DNA of 64,000 nt from Prevotella sp. (GTDB lineage: Bacteria > Bacteroidota > Bacteroidia > Bacteroidales > Bacteroidaceae). The notes below the pieces were generated by a model. That model saw only the letters and a list, made by a program, of their open reading frames with translations, did no database searches and was not told where the DNA came from. The stretch covers positions 1-64,000 of the forward strand of contig JALEJI010000073.1 of NCBI GenBank assembly GCA_022769825.1, in the 5' to 3' direction. Position numbers and translations under genes: made by a program. The stretch's first letter is position 1. The number at the start of each line of letters is the position of its first letter. This document shows positions 27,370 to 37,137 of this stretch, piece by piece.

Positions 27370-28149
27370 TCATTTCGCGAAGAGCATCCTCGTCCATAGC
27401 CACCGTGGGATAAGTCGCCAGAAGAATACTAGGATGGCGTATCGCCAGTCGATGACCTTCACGGCCTTGCCTCTTTCCATCGCCTTCACTATGTCGTGGG
27501 CCACTCTCTTGGCGTCGAGCTGCAAGGGATAGTCGCTTCCGTCGATGAGGGCTGTCCTTACGAATCCAGGGCGGATGTCGGTGATGGAAATGGGAAGATG
27601 GCGCATGCGGGCCTGCTGAGTGAGACATTCGAGGTAATGGCTCTGAAACCGCTTGGTGGAAGAATAGGCTGGCGCGGCGCCAAGGCCCTTGGTCCCGGCT
27701 ATGGACGTGATGCAAGCAATGCGACACGGGATGGAATGAGCCGGGACCGCCTCGCTGTGGCCGGAACAGGAAAGACCGCCTTTTTCGGCAAACCAGTTGA
27801 AGGCCGTGTCGACCATTCTCACGAAGCCAACGCCGTTGGTCTCCACGGTCTTCAGCTCCTTGTCGATGTCAAGCTCGCCGTTTTGCCAACCGATGCCTGA
27901 GCTATGGAAATACAAGTCCATGCCCCCGAGCTCGTCGATGAGCCCTCGCAGACGGTCGGGAGCGTCGGCCGACGTGACGTCTATCCGCTGACAGCACACT
28001 ATGCCGTCGTGGCTCCACATCACGGCTTCCAGTCTGTCGACCCTCCTGCCGGCGATGCCGACCTGCCATCCACGCTCCGCCAAGAGCTTGGCCACTTCCA
28101 TGCCGATGCCCGACGTGGCACCCATCACTATTGCTTTCCTTGTCATCAT
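27370..28149 (-). CDS. Short-chain dehydrogenase/reductase (SDR), classical type
   Basis: 259 aa, cytoplasmic. NAD(P)-binding motif GATSGIG near the N-terminus with AGRR at the end of the second strand (an NADP-like feature), DVTSAD for the adenine pocket, and the active-site block with Tyr-x3-Lys in AYSSTKRF preceded by SIAG. The C-terminus has a hydrophobic, basic tail (VFFWRLIPRWLWTRMLF), which suggests membrane association. It is 47 bp after the GH109-type gene on the same strand, so it may be co-transcribed. Substrate is unknown. Confidence 0.87.
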   Translation of the reverse strand: MMTRKAIVMGATSGIGMEVAKLLAERGWQVGIAGRRVDRLEAVMWSHDGIVCCQRIDVTSADAPDRLRGLIDELGGMDLYFHSSGIGWQNGELDIDKELKTVETNGVGFVRMVDTAFNWFAEKGGLSCSGHSEAVPAHSIPCRIACITSIAGTKGLGAAPAYSSTKRFQSHYLECLTQQARMRHLPISITDIRPGFVRTALIDGSDYPLQLDAKRVAHDIVKAMERGKAVKVIDWRYAILVFFWRLIPRWLWTRMLFAK

Positions 28150-28196
28150 GGTTCCTTATGTTTGTCCTTGTGGGCCAAAGTCAGGTGAAAGACTCC

Positions 28197-29768
28197 TTAC
28201 AAGCCCATCTGGTGGCTCTTGCCGTCAGCTTCCTTAGTGGCGTGCTTCTTCCAGTATTTAGCGCCCTTCTCTTTCAGCTTGGCGGTGAACTCCTCGCTGG
28301 CCTTGTCCACGGCCTCCTCCTCTTCCTTAGAGGCGAAAGCGTGGCGGTAGCCCTTTTGCTCGTTCCAGGCACCACGCGTGAAGTCGGGAACCTGTACGGG
28401 TATGTTGCCGTTGTTCATGGAGATTGATCCAAGCTCAGCCAGGCAGCACCACTCGGCGAGGTCGTAGACATCCATGTCGAGAGGCAGACCGTGATGCAAG
28501 CAGTAGACCAAACGGCTGTCCATGATGAAGTCCATGCCGCCGTGGCCGCCAACCTTCTTTGCCATGGCCTCATATTTCGTCACTATCGGTGAACGGTATT
28601 TGGCCACCAAGGCGTCGAAGTCGGCCTTGCCCATGTAGTCGTGGCCGCTCATCTCCTGTGTTGGCTGCACTCCGCTGGCCTTCATCTGCGCGCTTGAGAG
28701 GGCGTAGCCTTCTATTGGGTACTTGTTGGCGAAGCCCTTTGTGCCCACCACCTGGTACATGCGGTTGTAAGGCTCTGGCGTCATGGTGTTGTGCTGTACC
28801 TCTATCACCTTTCCGTTCTCGGTGCTGATGAGCGTCACGGTGTGGTCGCCGTTGGCGAACTTGTCGCATTTCTGTCCAGACATCTTCTCAACCCACGCCT
28901 TGCCGTTGACGCTCTTGGTGTCCATGGCCACGAGTGTCTTCATGCGGTCGCCACGATGTATGTCGAGGTCTTGTGCGATAGGGCCGAGGCCGTGGGTGGC
29001 ATACACGTCGCCGCGGAACTTCTGGTTGTAGTCGAGTCGCCAGCCGAGCTTGTCGTTGACGTCCTTCTTCCAATAAGCGTCCCAGAACGGTGACAGGTCG
29101 TGGCGATAAGCGCCCTGCACATATTCCACCTCGCCGAACACGCCGTGCTGCGCCATGTTGAGGGTGTTGAGCTCAAAGAAGTCGTAGCAGCAGTTCTCGA
29201 GCATCATCACGTGTAGGCGTTTCTTCTCGCTCAGGTTGATGAGCAGCCATATCTCGTCGAGGTTCATGGCCGAGGGCACTTCTATGGCCACGTTCTTGCC
29301 ATGCTCTAAGGCATACTTTGCCACGATGAAATGGTGGAGCCAGTCGGTGGCTATATACACGAGGTCGATGTCCTTGCGCTCGCAGAGCTTCTTGTAGCCG
29401 TCCTCACCGTAATAGATGTCGGCAGGTGGCAGGCAGGCCTTCTCAAGTATGCCGTTGCAACGCTCGGCACGCTCCTTCTCGTGGTCGCAGAGGGCCATGA
29501 TTTGCGTGCCGTTGATGTAGGTCCAGCGCTCCACGGCTCCAGGGCCGCGCATGCCAAGGCCCACGAATCCCACGCGCACCACGTTCATCTTAGGCGTGGT
29601 TAGGTTGAGCACGTTCTTCTGTCCGGCCTCGCGTTGCGGCACGTCGGTCACCGCCTGGCCCTTCTTTATGTGGTAAGGCCAGTTGAACTGTGCGAAGCCC
29701 GCCGCCGGCGCCATGAAGGTCGCCATCAAGAAGGCTAACAAAGATAATGCTTTCTTTGAAATTGACAT
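28197..29768 (-). CDS. GH109-type / Gfo-Idh-MocA family enzyme, exported
   Basis: 523 aa with signal peptide (LLAFLMATFMAPAAGFAQ). The dinucleotide-binding motif VGFVGLGMRGPGAVERW and ALCDHEKER start the Rossmann domain, followed by the GH109-like blocks DLVYIATDWLHHF, NVAIEVPSAM and GDVYATHGLGPIAQ. GH109 enzymes use tightly bound NAD to cleave alpha-GalNAc, for example the blood-group A determinant. Export with a Sec signal and clustering with GH84 and a HexNAc-kinase-like gene fits this. Other members of the Gfo/Idh/MocA superfamily are plain oxidoreductases, so hydrolase activity needs an assay. Confidence 0.82.
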   Translation of the reverse strand: MSISKKALSLLAFLMATFMAPAAGFAQFNWPYHIKKGQAVTDVPQREAGQKNVLNLTTPKMNVVRVGFVGLGMRGPGAVERWTYINGTQIMALCDHEKERAERCNGILEKACLPPADIYYGEDGYKKLCERKDIDLVYIATDWLHHFIVAKYALEHGKNVAIEVPSAMNLDEIWLLINLSEKKRLHVMMLENCCYDFFELNTLNMAQHGVFGEVEYVQGAYRHDLSPFWDAYWKKDVNDKLGWRLDYNQKFRGDVYATHGLGPIAQDLDIHRGDRMKTLVAMDTKSVNGKAWVEKMSGQKCDKFANGDHTVTLISTENGKVIEVQHNTMTPEPYNRMYQVVGTKGFANKYPIEGYALSSAQMKASGVQPTQEMSGHDYMGKADFDALVAKYRSPIVTKYEAMAKKVGGHGGMDFIMDSRLVYCLHHGLPLDMDVYDLAEWCCLAELGSISMNNGNIPVQVPDFTRGAWNEQKGYRHAFASKEEEEAVDKASEEFTAKLKEKGAKYWKKHATKEADGKSHQMGL

Positions 29769-29936
29769 GATTGTTAGTAATTATTGGTAAAAAAAATATT
29801 TTGTTTTAGTATCTATTCGGTCTTGTTTCATGTTAACGGCAATAGAGGCAATCGTTGACGATATTGTCTCTGTTGTCTCTATTGTCGTTAAGTTATGCTC
29901 GCGTTTCGAATTTATGCGGTTGTTTTTGAGGATTTG

Positions 29937-31820
29937 TTATTTCCCCGCGAGCTTCTTCAGTATTGGCAGCAGAACCCTCTCGGCGGGCTTGGCCTGCGTT
30001 GAGCCAATCTTGATGTCCTTGCCCATGCCGTTGAGAATTTCCACGTCATACTTCTTGTCGGTGTCCATCTTCTCCACGTTCTCCACGGCGCGGCTCACCG
30101 CCTCCTTGGTCTGGCTGTCCTTGGTGAGGAGTATTATGGCGCAGTCGGCCATGTCGTTCACCTTCGTGAGCCACGGCTCTATGTCGTCGTAGAACAGGCG
30201 CGCGCCCTCGTTGTCGCTCTTGGCCAGTTCGCCGAGTTTCTTGCACGCGGCTGCCAGCTTGCGCATCTGCTCCAGCGTGGGCCAAGGCGAGTCGTAGTCG
30301 TAGTGGCGGAGATACGGGCACACCGTGAGATAAGCCTCGGCGTACTGCTTGCCCACCACGGCCGGCACGGCGGCCTCGAAGCTCTTGCGCACGTCGAAGG
30401 CTGCGTTGTTCCAGGCGTAGTCGCCGATGCTGAACAGGGCAATCTTGCTTGCCGCGCCTTGCTGCATGGGGTTGCTGATGAGCGTCTTCACGCCGAGGCT
30501 GTCAGTCACCTTGGCGTCGTTGTCGATATGCTTCTCGTCGTGGAAGTTGGCATACATGTCGCTCACGAAGAGCTTGTCCATGTCGTTGTCGTTGCAGGGG
30601 TAGTTCCACCACCATCCCACCTCGCGTCCGAGCCATTTGCTCACGATGGCGGGATCCTCGTTGTTGGGCACCGACCAGATGTTCTTGCCGGTAATGTATA
30701 TCACCGTCTTCTTTGGCGTGGCGCTCAGCGAATGGAAGAACCGACCGGCCTGCTCCTTGCTCACCCACGAGTAGGCGTAGAGCTGCGGCACGTAGTTGAG
30801 CGGCTTCACGGTGTCGGCAGGTACCGCGCCCTTGCGGTTCCACCTCTTGTCCACGAGCTGTTGCAGCGCGGTAAGCCTCCGCGCGCCGATGTTGAGGCTC
30901 GCCGAGTCGTCGGGCACGCCGCAGTCGTCGACGAACACGCCAAACTGGCGCATGCCGAGCTTGTACATCGACTCATACTTCTCCATTATCTTGTCGAGCA
31001 CGCCGTCGCTCTTGGTGTTGAAGAAGGCGGTGCCCGGGTGGATGGCCCAGATGAAGTTGACCTTGTTGTCGGTGGCCACCTTTGCCATGTTCCTCATCAT
31101 GTCTTGCGTCATCATGCCGATCTTCTTCTGTTCCGGCGTGATGGTGAGCGGATAAGGCTTCTCCCAGAGTTGCGAGTGGTAAAGGTCCGACTTGGCTCCA
31201 TACATGTATGAGTTCATCTTGTAGCGCGCCATGAAGCGGAAGAGGTCTTCGGTCACCTCCTCAGAGTAGGGCACGCCATAGTAGCCCTCTATTATGCCGC
31301 GGTTCTTCACGTCGGCATAGTCGTAGATGGTCACGCAGGCGAGGCGTCCCTGTCGCCCGTCGAGCATCTGCTCCAGCGAGGCGAGTCCGCAGAACGTGGC
31401 GTCGGTGTTCTCGCCGAGGATCACTATCGTGGCGGCGTTGCCCTTGCCGGCCACTGCCAAGAGGTGCTTGTCGTATTTTGGCGAGGCGAACACCGCGCGG
31501 CTCAGCCTTAGGCTCGTGGCCGCCTTGTCTGCCGCGCCCTTGTCGCCGTTGACGCCCAGCAGCAGGTTGGCCGCGCCATTCTTCGGGGCCGAGGCCCATT
31601 TGCAGCGCAAGCCGTGCTCCTTGAGCACTTGCTCCGCCCTCTGGCGCGTGGCCTGGTCGATGCTCTTGCCGCACACCACGTTTACGGTCCCGGCAAGCGT
31701 CACAGTGCCCGCTTGCTCTATCTGCTGGTGTGGGGTGGGGTAGATGGTGTAGGCTCCTGCCGCCCACAGGCTCGTGCCTGTCAACAGCATGAAGGCCAGG
31801 ATAGTGATTTTGAGTTTCAT
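29937..31820 (-). CDS. GH84 beta-N-acetylglucosaminidase (O-GlcNAcase-like), exported
   Basis: 627 aa with signal peptide (KITILAFMLLTGTSLWA). The N-terminal domain (about 25-155) resembles the GH20b/GH84 N domain. The barrel begins with NRGIIEGYYGVPYSEE and contains YKMNSYMYGAKSDLYH, NFIWAIHPG and the paired catalytic aspartates in FGVFVDDCGVPDD (residues 298-299). The C-terminal helical region follows. Family members cleave terminal beta-GlcNAc, including O-GlcNAc, by substrate-assisted catalysis. It lies between the kinase-like gene (113 bp) and the GH109-type gene on the same strand. In a gut organism the natural substrate is more likely host glycan than intracellular O-GlcNAc. Confidence 0.93.
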   Translation of the reverse strand: MKLKITILAFMLLTGTSLWAAGAYTIYPTPHQQIEQAGTVTLAGTVNVVCGKSIDQATRQRAEQVLKEHGLRCKWASAPKNGAANLLLGVNGDKGAADKAATSLRLSRAVFASPKYDKHLLAVAGKGNAATIVILGENTDATFCGLASLEQMLDGRQGRLACVTIYDYADVKNRGIIEGYYGVPYSEEVTEDLFRFMARYKMNSYMYGAKSDLYHSQLWEKPYPLTITPEQKKIGMMTQDMMRNMAKVATDNKVNFIWAIHPGTAFFNTKSDGVLDKIMEKYESMYKLGMRQFGVFVDDCGVPDDSASLNIGARRLTALQQLVDKRWNRKGAVPADTVKPLNYVPQLYAYSWVSKEQAGRFFHSLSATPKKTVIYITGKNIWSVPNNEDPAIVSKWLGREVGWWWNYPCNDNDMDKLFVSDMYANFHDEKHIDNDAKVTDSLGVKTLISNPMQQGAASKIALFSIGDYAWNNAAFDVRKSFEAAVPAVVGKQYAEAYLTVCPYLRHYDYDSPWPTLEQMRKLAAACKKLGELAKSDNEGARLFYDDIEPWLTKVNDMADCAIILLTKDSQTKEAVSRAVENVEKMDTDKKYDVEILNGMGKDIKIGSTQAKPAERVLLPILKKLAGK

Positions 31821-31857
31821 GATATAATTATTGTGTGTTGTACTTGGTTATGGCTCA

Positions 31858-31865
31858 CGAAAATA
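31858..31865 (-). promoter_or_regulatory. Candidate -7 element for the GH84 gene
   Basis: On the minus strand the bases read TATTTTCG, the same variant of TAnnTTTG seen at the susC promoter, 38 bp before the GH84 ATG. I see no good -33 TTTG at the expected distance. Confidence 0.3.
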
Positions 31866-31933
31866 AAAAGTGTAGACTTGCAGCTAACTTTATAATTTGA
31901 ATAAGTCTGATGCACACACCATGTGTGCCTTTC

Positions 31934-33067
31934 TTAACCTTTGCAAGTGTTCTGTTCTTGCTGGCATTCTTTTATATACTCTCTCATCATGTCGTCGTGT
32001 TCCCTTACGCATTGGTAGAGCCGCATCTGGTTGCGCGCGCGGTCGAGGTTATGCTGCGGGTACTTGCATTTCCAGTAGTGGTCGCCGCTGAGATAGTCCC
32101 ACAGGAAGCGCACGCTCTGCATGAAGGGGAAGAGCGCCACGGCGTAGGGCAGGTTCTCCGTCTCCACTGGCGTGAGGAAGCGCGCCCCCTCGATGTATCC
32201 GCGCGTGAACGCCTTGAAAATCTCCTCGTTGAACGCCACGTGGCTCATGTCGGGGTCGTCCTCGGCGGTGGTGTTGGCCGCTGAGCGCAGGAAGTCGCCA
32301 TAGTCGGAGAACACGAACGAGGGCATCACCGTGTCGAGGTCGATGACGCAGAGCACGTGGCCCTCCTCGTCGAACATCATGTTGTTGACCTTCGTGTCGC
32401 AGTGGCACACGCGCTTGGGCAGCTTGCCCTCGCGCCCCATTCGCTCGGCCTTGCACATCTCCTCGGCGTCCTTGCCGATGAGGTCGAGAAGCTGCTTCAC
32501 CGCGTCCTCGCCAACTCGTCCGGCCGGGTTTTTCTCGATGACCTCGCGCAGCTGCTTCATGCGGAACTCCATGTTGTGGAAGTCGGGAATCACCTCGCCC
32601 AGCTTCTCGGGGATGTCCACCAGCATGTCCTCGAAATGGCCGAAGGCGTTGCCGGCGAAATAAGAATACTCTGGCGTCACGGCCTCGTAGGTCTTGGCGT
32701 TGGGTATGAACACCATCATCCTCCACACCGTGCCGTCGGCCTCTCGGTGGTAGAGCTTTCCGCCGTCGGCGGCTATAAAGCGCAGCACCTTGCGGTCGAT
32801 GTCTGTCACGTTGGCAGCCTCCAGTTTCTTGCGTATGTGGCGTGTCACGGCGGCGATGTTGTCCATCAGCATGTCCACGTCGGTGAAGACGGTGGTGTTT
32901 ACGCGCTGAAGCACATAGTCGGGCGCGTCGGCCTCCTTGGTTGATACCTTATAAGTGTCGTTTATCAGTCCGTTTCCCAATGGGCGGATGTCGGCCACGG
33001 TGCCTTCAGTTGCAAAGCGGGAAACAATGTCGTATGTGTTGGTCAGTGAGGTGTTTTTAGATTCCAT
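31934..33067 (-). CDS. APH-fold kinase, probable N-acetylhexosamine 1-kinase-like
   Basis: 377 aa, cytoplasmic. The N-lobe has GNGLINDTYKV and DYVLQRVNTTVF; the catalytic loop is RVCHCDTKVNNMMFD and the metal site VLCVIDLDTVMPS. The H-x-D-T-K-x-N-N form with VIDLDTVMP matches my memory of bifidobacterial NahK (N-acetylhexosamine 1-kinase) better than antibiotic phosphotransferases. NahK makes GlcNAc/GalNAc-1-phosphate for nucleotide-sugar synthesis or catabolism. First gene of the minus-strand block with GH84, GH109 and SDR, so it would act on the sugars they release. Specificity is inferred. Confidence 0.8.
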   Translation of the reverse strand: MESKNTSLTNTYDIVSRFATEGTVADIRPLGNGLINDTYKVSTKEADAPDYVLQRVNTTVFTDVDMLMDNIAAVTRHIRKKLEAANVTDIDRKVLRFIAADGGKLYHREADGTVWRMMVFIPNAKTYEAVTPEYSYFAGNAFGHFEDMLVDIPEKLGEVIPDFHNMEFRMKQLREVIEKNPAGRVGEDAVKQLLDLIGKDAEEMCKAERMGREGKLPKRVCHCDTKVNNMMFDEEGHVLCVIDLDTVMPSFVFSDYGDFLRSAANTTAEDDPDMSHVAFNEEIFKAFTRGYIEGARFLTPVETENLPYAVALFPFMQSVRFLWDYLSGDHYWKCKYPQHNLDRARNQMRLYQCVREHDDMMREYIKECQQEQNTCKG

Positions 33068-33143
33068 GTCTTTATTCTCTCTGTTTCAGGTTTAATGATA
33101 ATGTGTGTTGGCCCGTCGGGACGCTAATTCCCGACTGCTTGTG

Positions 33144-33151
33144 CAAAATTA
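33144..33151 (-). promoter_or_regulatory. Candidate -7 element for the kinase/GH84/GH109 block
   Basis: On the minus strand this reads TAATTTTG, a full match to TAnnTTTG, 77 bp before the kinase ATG. No clear TTTG is found at the -33 position. Confidence 0.4.
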
Positions 33152-33586
33152 CGCATTATTTTCGCAACGGTGGCACATTTCGCCGAAAATAGTTTTGCGA
33201 TTTCGCTTTAATGGCATCCGCCCTATGGCGAAAAGCCATTGCCGAAAGCCTGTTATCGTACCGTCTTTCCCTCCGCGGCCCCATTCTATGGAATGGCCTT
33301 TGCCAATTGTTAAATCCCGATAAACGATATTTACAAGGTTACATTCGCGTTGCCAAAATGCGTGGGACAAATTCCCGTTTGGCTACGGACTTAGCTATAC
33401 CACGTTTCGTTATGGCAAGCCGCATTTAGTAGGGGTCGGAGCTATGAACCACCATGATGCCATTGATATCGGATGACGCCCTATGCTTCTTAGTCTCGTG
33501 CTCGTCATGCCCTTGCTTACAACGCAGGTTGCTGTCCTCGCTTCATTAAAAAAACTAAAAACAGACTGACAAAGCGTCATATTTGT
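33152..33586. other. Intergenic sequence without a recognisable gene
   Basis: The 621-bp gap between the kinase and enolase genes holds a candidate promoter at each end. In the middle, short ORFs (for example 33105-33323 and 33211-33429 on +) have no recognisable motif, no start context and no neighbours that would use them. I see no RNA gene or repeat. It may contain decayed coding sequence. Confidence 0.4.
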
Positions 33587-33617
33587 TTTGTCTTTATGCC
33601 GAAAGGCATTACTTTTG
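33587..33617 (+). promoter_or_regulatory. Bacteroidetes consensus promoter for eno
   Basis: TTTG (33587-33590), exactly 19 bp, then TACTTTTG (33610-33617): an exact match to TTTG-N19-TAnnTTTG. The start of transcription would be near 33624, giving a leader of about 65 nt. Confidence 0.8.
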
Positions 33618-33676
33618 CAGCTATGTAAGCGAACTATCGCTTTTTCAGCACGAACAAACAGTTTTTATACATATAA

Positions 33677-35005
<1,329 letters not shown>

Positions 35006-35052
35006 ACCGGCTCGCGCTCTACTGACGCAAGTAAGCATAATTAAATAAAGTG

Positions 35053-35090
35053 AGTCCCACACTGCCATCGGCGGTGTGGGACTTTTCTTA
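35053..35090 (+). terminator. Rho-independent terminator of eno
   Basis: AGTCCCACACTGCC (35053-35066) pairs with the segment ending GGTGTGGGACT (to 35083), a 14-bp stem with one G-U pair and a tight loop, followed by TTTTCTT. Confidence 0.92.
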
Positions 35091-35093
35091 CAT

Positions 35094-35134
35094 AAACAGG
35101 GAGTACACTTAAACGCGTACTCCCTGTTTGTTTT
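35094..35134. terminator. Second hairpin downstream of eno
   Basis: Perfect 13-bp inverted repeat AAACAGGGAGTAC (35094-35106) and GTACTCCCTGTTT (35117-35129) followed by GTTTT. It may back up eno termination, or terminate the minus-strand methyltransferase transcript from the other side. Confidence 0.7.
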
Positions 35135-35329
35135 CCAAGACGTTACTCATGGCGTTTTCAATGGTTCTTTGTTGTGATGATGACTATCCGTGGCGTGCGG
35201 AGCGCAGGTTTCAACTCGCCGCCTATATAGAATGTGCCAATGTCTGTGGTCACGGCCTGTGCGCCGGCGCGCGCGAGTCTTGACGACGAGCATGCCAAAA
35301 ACCACTTGTCTCACGCGCCTCGCGCTCTC

Positions 35330-36103
35330 TCACGGCACCCTCACCACATCCACCACATGGCTGCCCGCGCCGATGAGGTCGCGCCGCTCTGATATGGCCT
35401 TTTGGTATTCTATGAAGTGGGCAAACGTGTCGTCGCTCATGCGGTTGAGTCGCGTGCGCATATAGTCGGACGCGCCGTCGGGCGAGAATATCGTGACCCG
35501 TTCCAGCCCTGCCATCTTGTCGAGCCTGTCGATGTCGTCAACACGCACGTAGTCGTACAGCTCGTCGGGTTGTGCCTGGATATGGAAGTGGCCGTCCACC
35601 GCTCCCCTTTCGAGCAATCCGCCTATGCGATCCTCGTCGAAGCAATAGGAAAGGATGCTGTACTCGTTCATCAGGTAAGCCACGAAAATCAGCCCGCCGG
35701 GTTTCGTCACGCGCTTCGCCTCCTCAAGGGCCTTCAGCTTTTCGTCATCGCCAATGAGGTGGTACAGTGGGCCGAGCAGGAGGGTCATGTCTGCCGAGCC
35801 AGTGGGCACGAATGGCATGTGGCGCGCGTCGCCCTGCACCACGTTGGCGGTGGGCTCACGTTTCAGGAAGACGTCGATGTTGTGGCGCACCAGCTCCACC
35901 GCCTTCACGTCGTAGCCCTCGGCCATGAGCGCCGAGGTGTAGCGGCCCGTCCCGGCGCCAACGTCGAGCAAGCTGAAGCCTGGCCGCAAGAAGCGGTGAA
36001 GGTGGTACATGGTGGTCTGAAACTCCACGATGCCGTGCCTGCGCTGCAAGCGCAAGTCCTCAGGATGCTTGTTGTAGTGCCTCTCTATGTTGGATAATGC
36101 CAT
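35330..36103 (-). CDS. Class I SAM-dependent methyltransferase
   Basis: 257 aa, cytoplasmic. Motif I LLDVGAGTGRYT, acidic residue at the end of strand 2 (VKAVELV), motif with GDARHMPF, and MTLLLGPLYHLIG, then ALEEAKRVTKPGGLIFVAY. This is the ubiE/Methyltransf_11-like fold. Substrate cannot be inferred, and neighbours (enolase, OmpH-like) give no clue. The C-terminal segment ISERRDLIGAGSHVVDVVR appears complete. Confidence 0.88.
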   Translation of the reverse strand: MALSNIERHYNKHPEDLRLQRRHGIVEFQTTMYHLHRFLRPGFSLLDVGAGTGRYTSALMAEGYDVKAVELVRHNIDVFLKREPTANVVQGDARHMPFVPTGSADMTLLLGPLYHLIGDDEKLKALEEAKRVTKPGGLIFVAYLMNEYSILSYCFDEDRIGGLLERGAVDGHFHIQAQPDELYDYVRVDDIDRLDKMAGLERVTIFSPDGASDYMRTRLNRMSDDTFAHFIEYQKAISERRDLIGAGSHVVDVVRVP

Positions 36104-36182
36104 TGCCTAATCGAGAAAGGGCGCGCCAAAAGACTTCAGCCTCCTGGCACGCCCCCGTTATGTGTCTTTTTGGACAGTCGTG

Positions 36183-36785
36183 TTATTTCTTTGCAGCGTT
36201 GGCCTTGCTCTTGTAAGCCTTGTTGAGGCCGGCCACCACCTCTGCGGTAATGTCGTAAGCCTTGCTCGCGTAGAGCACGTTGTCGCCCTGCTTGGCGAAG
36301 ATCATGCCATACTTGCCATCCTTGTTGAACACGGCGAGATAGTGCTGTATGGAATCGTGCAAAGCCTTGTTGTACTTGTCGGTCTCGGTCTGGAACTCTC
36401 CGCTGAGCCTCTGGTTGAGGGCCTGGAGGTCGTTGCTCTGCTTCTGCAAGCCTGCCTGGATGGCCTCAGCCTGCTCGCGCGTGTAGGCGTTTTGCTGCAC
36501 CTTCTGCTGGAAGTTGGCAGCCGCGCCCTGCAATGCCTGCTGACGGCTGGCAAGGGTCTTCTGGATGTTGGTGCCCTTCTGGTTCAGGATCTTGGTGTAT
36601 TCCTTGCAAAACTGGTACTGCGTCATGATGGAGTCTACCTCCACGTAAGCGATTTGCGTGCTTGCAGCCTTCTGCGAGGTTGTCTCCGACTTCTCGTCCA
36701 TTTTTGGCGCGCTCTTGTTGCAAGAGGTAAAACCGAATGTCGTGGCGATGGTCAATGCCACGGCGAAGATGATGTTTTTCTTCAT
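36183..36785 (-). CDS. OmpH/Skp-family periplasmic chaperone-like lipoprotein
   Basis: 200 aa. Signal peptide with lipobox FGFTSC, so probably membrane-anchored. The mature part begins with IAYVEVDSIMTQYQFCKEY, then a long coiled coil rich in Gln and Ala (about 75-150), and ends in a beta segment (GKYGMIFAKQGDNVLYASKAYDIT), the OmpH/Skp layout. Skp proteins hold unfolded outer-membrane proteins in the periplasm. It is co-oriented with a 64-aa membrane protein gene 38 bp upstream and probably shares its promoter. Confidence 0.87.
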   Translation of the reverse strand: MKKNIIFAVALTIATTFGFTSCNKSAPKMDEKSETTSQKAASTQIAYVEVDSIMTQYQFCKEYTKILNQKGTNIQKTLASRQQALQGAAANFQQKVQQNAYTREQAEAIQAGLQKQSNDLQALNQRLSGEFQTETDKYNKALHDSIQHYLAVFNKDGKYGMIFAKQGDNVLYASKAYDITAEVVAGLNKAYKSKANAAKK

Positions 36786-36823
36786 ATTTGATGTTGTATA
36801 TTAGTCTGTCGTGAGTGTCCGCC

Positions 36824-37018
36824 CTACCTGAAACGCCCTTTCGCGCGCATCTCCCTGTCCTCGTCCACCACGCAGTGGATGCCTCGCTCGCGCATGGCCT
36901 CGGAATCGTGGATGTGCATGGATGAGAACCTGCCGTTCTTGCGGAGCAAGACCTTAACGGAGAGGAGCGCCACGGATATAGCAATTATTAACACCGTAAG
37001 GAGTAGCGTTTCTATCAT
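36824..37018 (-). CDS. Small conserved membrane protein
   Basis: 64 aa. One N-terminal membrane helix (ETLLLTVLIIAISVALLSVKVLL) followed by a basic turn and a short tail with HIHDSEAMRERGIHCV. Similar short proteins with an AMRERGI-like tail occur in other Bacteroidales, from memory, next to housekeeping genes. No function is known to me. A perfect promoter lies 40-70 bp upstream, which supports it as a real gene. Confidence 0.75.
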   Translation of the reverse strand: MIETLLLTVLIIAISVALLSVKVLLRKNGRFSSMHIHDSEAMRERGIHCVVDEDREMRAKGRFR

Positions 37019-37025
37019 TATTTGC

Positions 37026-37033
37026 TAAATTTG
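37026..37033 (+). promoter_or_regulatory. Candidate -7 element for pepD
   Basis: TAAATTTG matches TAnnTTTG and lies 105 bp before the pepD ATG. No matching TTTG at -33, so this is tentative. Confidence 0.35.
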
Positions 37034-37058
37034 CAGTGGTTTTCTACATAATACGCTG

Positions 37059-37089
37059 CAAAGATAGCGTTAAATAGACAAACCGCAAA
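37059..37089 (-). promoter_or_regulatory. Promoter of the small membrane protein / OmpH-like operon
   Basis: On the minus strand: TTTG (37089-37086), 19-bp spacer, TATCTTTG (37066-37059), an exact match to the Bacteroidetes consensus. The start of the 64-aa gene lies 41 bp downstream. Confidence 0.78.
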
Positions 37090-37137
37090 GAGTTAAGGCG
37101 ACATTTTAAGTATTTAATCATAAAAATAGCAAAGATT

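Noticed and set aside
33105-33429. Two overlapping plus-strand ORFs of 72 aa
   Set aside because: No signal peptide, domain or consistent start, and basic/Arg-rich random-looking composition.
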